Source: a bacterium (GTDB lineage Bacteria > Ratteibacteria > UBA8468 > B48-G9 > JAFGKM01). From it: a stretch of 8,440 nucleotides of DNA. A model generated the notes under the pieces. It ran no database searches. It was not told the DNA's origin and saw only the letters and a list, made by a program, of their open reading frames with translations. This document shows, one piece after another, positions 6,326-8,440 of the stretch; position 1 is the stretch's first letter, and each line of letters begins with the position of its first letter. The stretch spans positions 1 through 8,440 of the forward strand of contig JALNXB010000073.1 in the NCBI GenBank assembly GCA_023230585.1. The letters are read 5' to 3'. The position numbers and the translations under genes are program-made.

Positions 6326-6763
6326 ATGAGACAACGAAGACGCGCAAGAGAACTTGCTTTAATGCTTCTTTATCAAATAGATATACTCGGAGCAGATAAG
6401 GAATCTATTGAAGAACTAAGAAAAACTTTCTGGCAGGAAAACCCGTCTGAAAAAACTTCTGTTATAGATTTTGCTAACCTACTGGTAACCGATACTATTA
6501 AAAACCTTAAAGATGTAGATGCTGAAATCACTAAAGTTTCTCTAAACTGGAAACTCAGCAGAATGGCTTATTTAGATAGAAATATATTGAGAATGGCTAC
6601 GTTTGAAATTATGTTTATGGTAGATATACCCCCTCTTGCAACAATTAACGAAGCAATAGAAATGGCAAAAAAATACGGAACAAACGAATCTACAAAGTTT
6701 ATAAACGGTATTCTACATAAAATAAAAGAGGCTTGTAAGAGTAAAAAAAAGAGTAGAAAATGA
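6326..6763 (+). CDS. nusB: Transcription antitermination factor NusB
   Basis: NusB binds boxA RNA with NusE (ribosomal protein S10) and assists antitermination on rRNA operons in the cytoplasm. The 145-residue length is normal. The basic N-terminus RQRRRARELAL (2-12) is the family's RNA-binding start. The C-terminal half carries W-LSRMAYLDRNILRMA (75-91), IPPLATINEAIEMAKKYG (101-118) and KFINGIL (124-130), all diagnostic. A lysine-rich tail (138-145) ends the protein. The start is fixed by this N-terminal motif, although no Shine-Dalgarno sequence stands before the ATG. It may be read from a very short leader or from ribH readthrough. Its TGA overlaps the next ATG by four bases. Confidence 0.94.
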   Translation: MRQRRRARELALMLLYQIDILGADKESIEELRKTFWQENPSEKTSVIDFANLLVTDTIKNLKDVDAEITKVSLNWKLSRMAYLDRNILRMATFEIMFMVDIPPLATINEAIEMAKKYGTNESTKFINGILHKIKEACKSKKKSRK

Positions 6764-7671
6764 CACAAAAAAAAGATATACTCATCACAGGTTCAATTGC
6801 ACTTGATAATATTAAAACCCCTTGCGGAGAAGTTTATGAAGTTTTAGGAGGTTCAGCAACCTACTCTTCTTTTGCGGCAAGTTTTTTCTCTCCGGTAAAA
6901 GTTATTGGTAAGATTGGTACAGATTTCCCACAAGATTATATACAAAAATTTACTGCAAAGAAGATAGATGTATCAGGGTTAAAAATTTCCAATAGCAAAA
7001 CTTTTAGATGGTCAGGGCTTTATGAAGGTGATATGGAACAGGCCAAAACCCTATCTGTATGTCCCGAACACCTTCAAGACTTACATTTAGACATACCATC
7101 TCATTACCAGAACGTTGAGTGTCTATTTCTTGCCAACACAGACCCAGAGATACAACATAGTATCCTTGATAGTATTAATGTTTCAGGACCTATACTTATA
7201 GATACTATGAACCTGTGGATAACAAAAAAGCCTGATAGTTTAAAAAAACTTATACAAAATATTGATATAATGCTTATAAATGAAACCGAAGCAAGACTCT
7301 TTTCAGGCAAGGACCACCTTGTTTCGGCAGCAAGAGAAATCAGCAAGATGGGACCTTCAGCAGTCATAATTAAAAAAGGAGCAAACGGTGCTCTGTTATT
7401 TGAGAACGAAAACCTTTTTTCTGTGCCCGCCTATCCGGTAGAACAACTTAAAGATCCAACAGGTGCAGGGGATAGTTTTGCGGGAGGGCTTACAGGGTAT
7501 ATTGCTTCGAGCAACAACATAAATAACAATGTTTTACGTAAAGCTACGATTGTAGGTTCAGCTGTTGCTTCTTTTACAGTAGAAGATTTTAGTACTAACA
7601 AACTTGAATCTATCAGTATTAACGATATAGAATGTAGGGTTGAAAAACTCAAGCAGATGCTTAAATTTTAA
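6760..7671 (+). CDS. PfkB-family (ribokinase-like) sugar or nucleoside kinase
   Basis: A 303-residue cytoplasmic kinase of the ribokinase fold. The sugar-binding side has GSIALDNI (11-18) and the GGSATYSSFAA segment (30-40). The phosphotransfer site DPTGAGDSFAGG (232-243) carries the catalytic aspartate D238 and the anion hole. The family-specific segments ANTDPEIQ (125-132) and DTMNLWI (148-154) and the INETEA motif (173-178) place it in a widespread PfkB subgroup usually annotated only as 'sugar kinase'. The true substrate is not deducible. Ribose, nucleoside or a tagged sugar are all possible. The start overlaps the nusB stop (ATGA), with only a weak GAG six bases upstream, so translation is probably coupled to nusB. 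Two A8 tracts (6743-6750 and 6767-6774) flank the junction. Confidence 0.88.
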   Translation: MTQKKDILITGSIALDNIKTPCGEVYEVLGGSATYSSFAASFFSPVKVIGKIGTDFPQDYIQKFTAKKIDVSGLKISNSKTFRWSGLYEGDMEQAKTLSVCPEHLQDLHLDIPSHYQNVECLFLANTDPEIQHSILDSINVSGPILIDTMNLWITKKPDSLKKLIQNIDIMLINETEARLFSGKDHLVSAAREISKMGPSAVIIKKGANGALLFENENLFSVPAYPVEQLKDPTGAGDSFAGGLTGYIASSNNINNNVLRKATIVGSAVASFTVEDFSTNKLESISINDIECRVEKLKQMLKF

Positions 7672-7698
7672 GGTTTCTCCTTCAAAAATAAACTCAAC

Positions 7699-7704
7699 TA
7701 TAAT
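7699..7704 (+). promoter_or_regulatory. Possible -10 element ahead of the membrane protein gene
   Basis: A perfect TATAAT lies 25 bases before the ATG at 7730, in the 58-base gap after the kinase gene. No convincing -35 hexamer is found at the right distance. A transcript would start near 7711 and have a leader of about 19 bases without a Shine-Dalgarno sequence. Readthrough from the upstream operon is equally possible, because no terminator is visible after 7671. Confidence 0.3.
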
Positions 7705-7729
7705 AGCAGACCAGACCAAATACTTGTTT

Positions 7730-8440
7730 ATGAAAAAAGCAGACCTTCAAATAATTATTAAAATTTTGGTAAGTATTATTTTTCTTTTTCTCCTTTTCAT
7801 AAAGATAGATATACAAAACTCCCTCAAAGTTCTAAACAACTGCCATAAACCTCTTGCTTTCACCGCTCTTATAATTACAATATCAACTGCCTTTCTTCTT
7901 GCTTTAAGACTTTTTATACTTATAAAAAAACAGATTGGCTCAGAGAAAGTTAACTACTTTAATATATTCAAACTTACTATGGTAGGCATATTTTTCAATA
8001 ATTTTCTCCCAACTGGCGCAGGAGGAGATATAGCAAAAGCTTTTTTTCTTGTAAAAGAAGAGCAGAACAAACTTCTTGTTGGAAGTTCTGTTTTAATTGA
8101 TAGGTTTCTTGGCGCTTTAACGGTTATATTTATGGGCACAGTATCAGCGTGGCTCACACCTGAACTACCAACAAAATATAAAGTTTTTCTTTTGAGCATC
8201 CTGTTATTGTTATTTAGTTTCATTCTACTTTTTACCAATAGAAATATTGCTAATTTTTTTAAGTTTCTTCTCAAGAATAGACTACCTGTCAACCTAAAAA
8301 ATAAACTTCAAACCATATACCTTGTTTTTTCATCTTATTTTTTGGCAAAAAAAAGTATCGCATTAGCCATCTTGATAAGTATTATCACACAAACCATTTC
8401 TATTATTGGCAACTATCTGATGGGAGTTTCTCTTGTTGGT
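7730..8440 (+). CDS. Lysylphosphatidylglycerol-synthase-type TM (flippase-like, UPF0104) protein, 3' end cut by window edge
   Basis: The reading frame from ATG 7730 runs 237 codons to the last base of the window without a stop, so the protein is partial at its C-terminus. It is strongly hydrophobic, with likely membrane segments near residues 8-25, 42-64, 78-95, 121-142, 151-169 and 208-231. The motif FFNNFLPTGAGGDIAKA (88-104) followed by VLIDRFLG (121-128) is the hallmark of the LPG_synthase_TM / UPF0104 family. That family includes MprF flippase domains and AglD-like proteins linked to lipid or glycan transfer. Full members are usually about 300-340 residues, so roughly a third is probably missing. 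No Shine-Dalgarno sequence precedes ATG 7730; a TTG at 7724 is an alternative start. The substrate is unknown. The downstream gene would be informative but is outside the window. Confidence 0.85.
   Translation, partial: MKKADLQIIIKILVSIIFLFLLFIKIDIQNSLKVLNNCHKPLAFTALIITISTAFLLALRLFILIKKQIGSEKVNYFNIFKLTMVGIFFNNFLPTGAGGDIAKAFFLVKEEQNKLLVGSSVLIDRFLGALTVIFMGTVSAWLTPELPTKYKVFLLSILLLLFSFILLFTNRNIANFFKFLLKNRLPVNLKNKLQTIYLVFSSYFLAKKSIALAILISIITQTISIIGNYLMGVSLVG

Noticed and set aside
5666..6334. Minus-strand 222-residue reading frame across ribBA/ribH
   Set aside because: It is antisense to two well-conserved genes and has an unnatural Cys/Phe/Tyr/Ser-rich composition caused by the AT-rich sense codons. 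No ribosome site or homology signal.
6743..6763. Slippage on the A8 tract making a NusB-kinase fusion
   Set aside because: A -1 shift into the kinase frame meets TAG at 6754-6756 before the kinase ATG, so no fusion can form.
7672..7729. Intrinsic terminator after the kinase gene
   Set aside because: No GC-rich hairpin followed by a T-run is present in this gap.
7954..8292. Minus-strand 112-residue reading frame
   Set aside because: It lies antisense to the clear UPF0104-type membrane protein, whose frame stays open from 7730 to 8440 with the family motif. The minus frame has no recognisable domain.

Overview
The window is AT-rich bacterial DNA. It holds one large secreted carbohydrate-active protein, a compact housekeeping cluster (riboflavin synthesis, antitermination, a sugar or nucleoside kinase) and the start of a polytopic membrane protein that runs off the right edge. 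All genes read on the plus strand. The phylum cannot be proven from this sequence. The ribBA-ribH-nusB-PfkB-kinase order, the LamG-tailed RIFT-barrel lyase-like protein and the palindromic repeats of the 'TTCCGGA-CTTGA-TCCGGAA' kind are, from memory, reminiscent of uncultured Omnitrophota and other PVC-related genomes. Treat that as a guess.

Region by region. Bases 1-600 contain no convincing gene. They are visibly richer in G and C than the rest and are packed with inverted repeats: a possible three-way-junction fold at 4-113, then a mosaic of REP/MITE-like hairpins at about 270-552. Bases 614-4501 encode a 1295-residue exported protein. It has a signal peptide, an N-terminal RIFT-barrel module like that of the YetA / exo-rhamnogalacturonan lyase family, a helix-rich central domain, a further beta region and a C-terminal LamG-type lectin domain. 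After a 67-base gap, bases 4569-7671 carry ribBA, ribH, nusB and a PfkB-family kinase. Two of the three junctions are 4-base ATGA overlaps. The exception is the 54-base ribH-nusB gap, which contains a perfect 10-bp inverted repeat over a TATAAT sequence. From 7730 to the right edge lies an open reading frame with no stop, encoding the N-terminal 237 residues of a lysylphosphatidylglycerol-synthase-type (flippase-like, UPF0104) membrane protein.

How the genes work together. RibBA supplies both precursors of lumazine (dihydroxybutanone phosphate and the pyrimidine from GTP), and RibH condenses the dihydroxybutanone phosphate with the ribityl-aminouracil. The deaminase/reductase (ribD) and riboflavin synthase (ribE) are not in the window. 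NusB next to ribH is a common bacterial arrangement. The lyase-like gene is probably a separate transcription unit that degrades a plant- or algal-type polysaccharide outside the cytoplasm.

No CRISPR array, tRNA, rRNA, transposase, defence system or clear intrinsic terminator was found. I did not find an obviously new multi-gene system. The items most worth checking are the unexplained structured element at 4-113, the operator-like repeat before nusB and two substitutions around the RibH active site.
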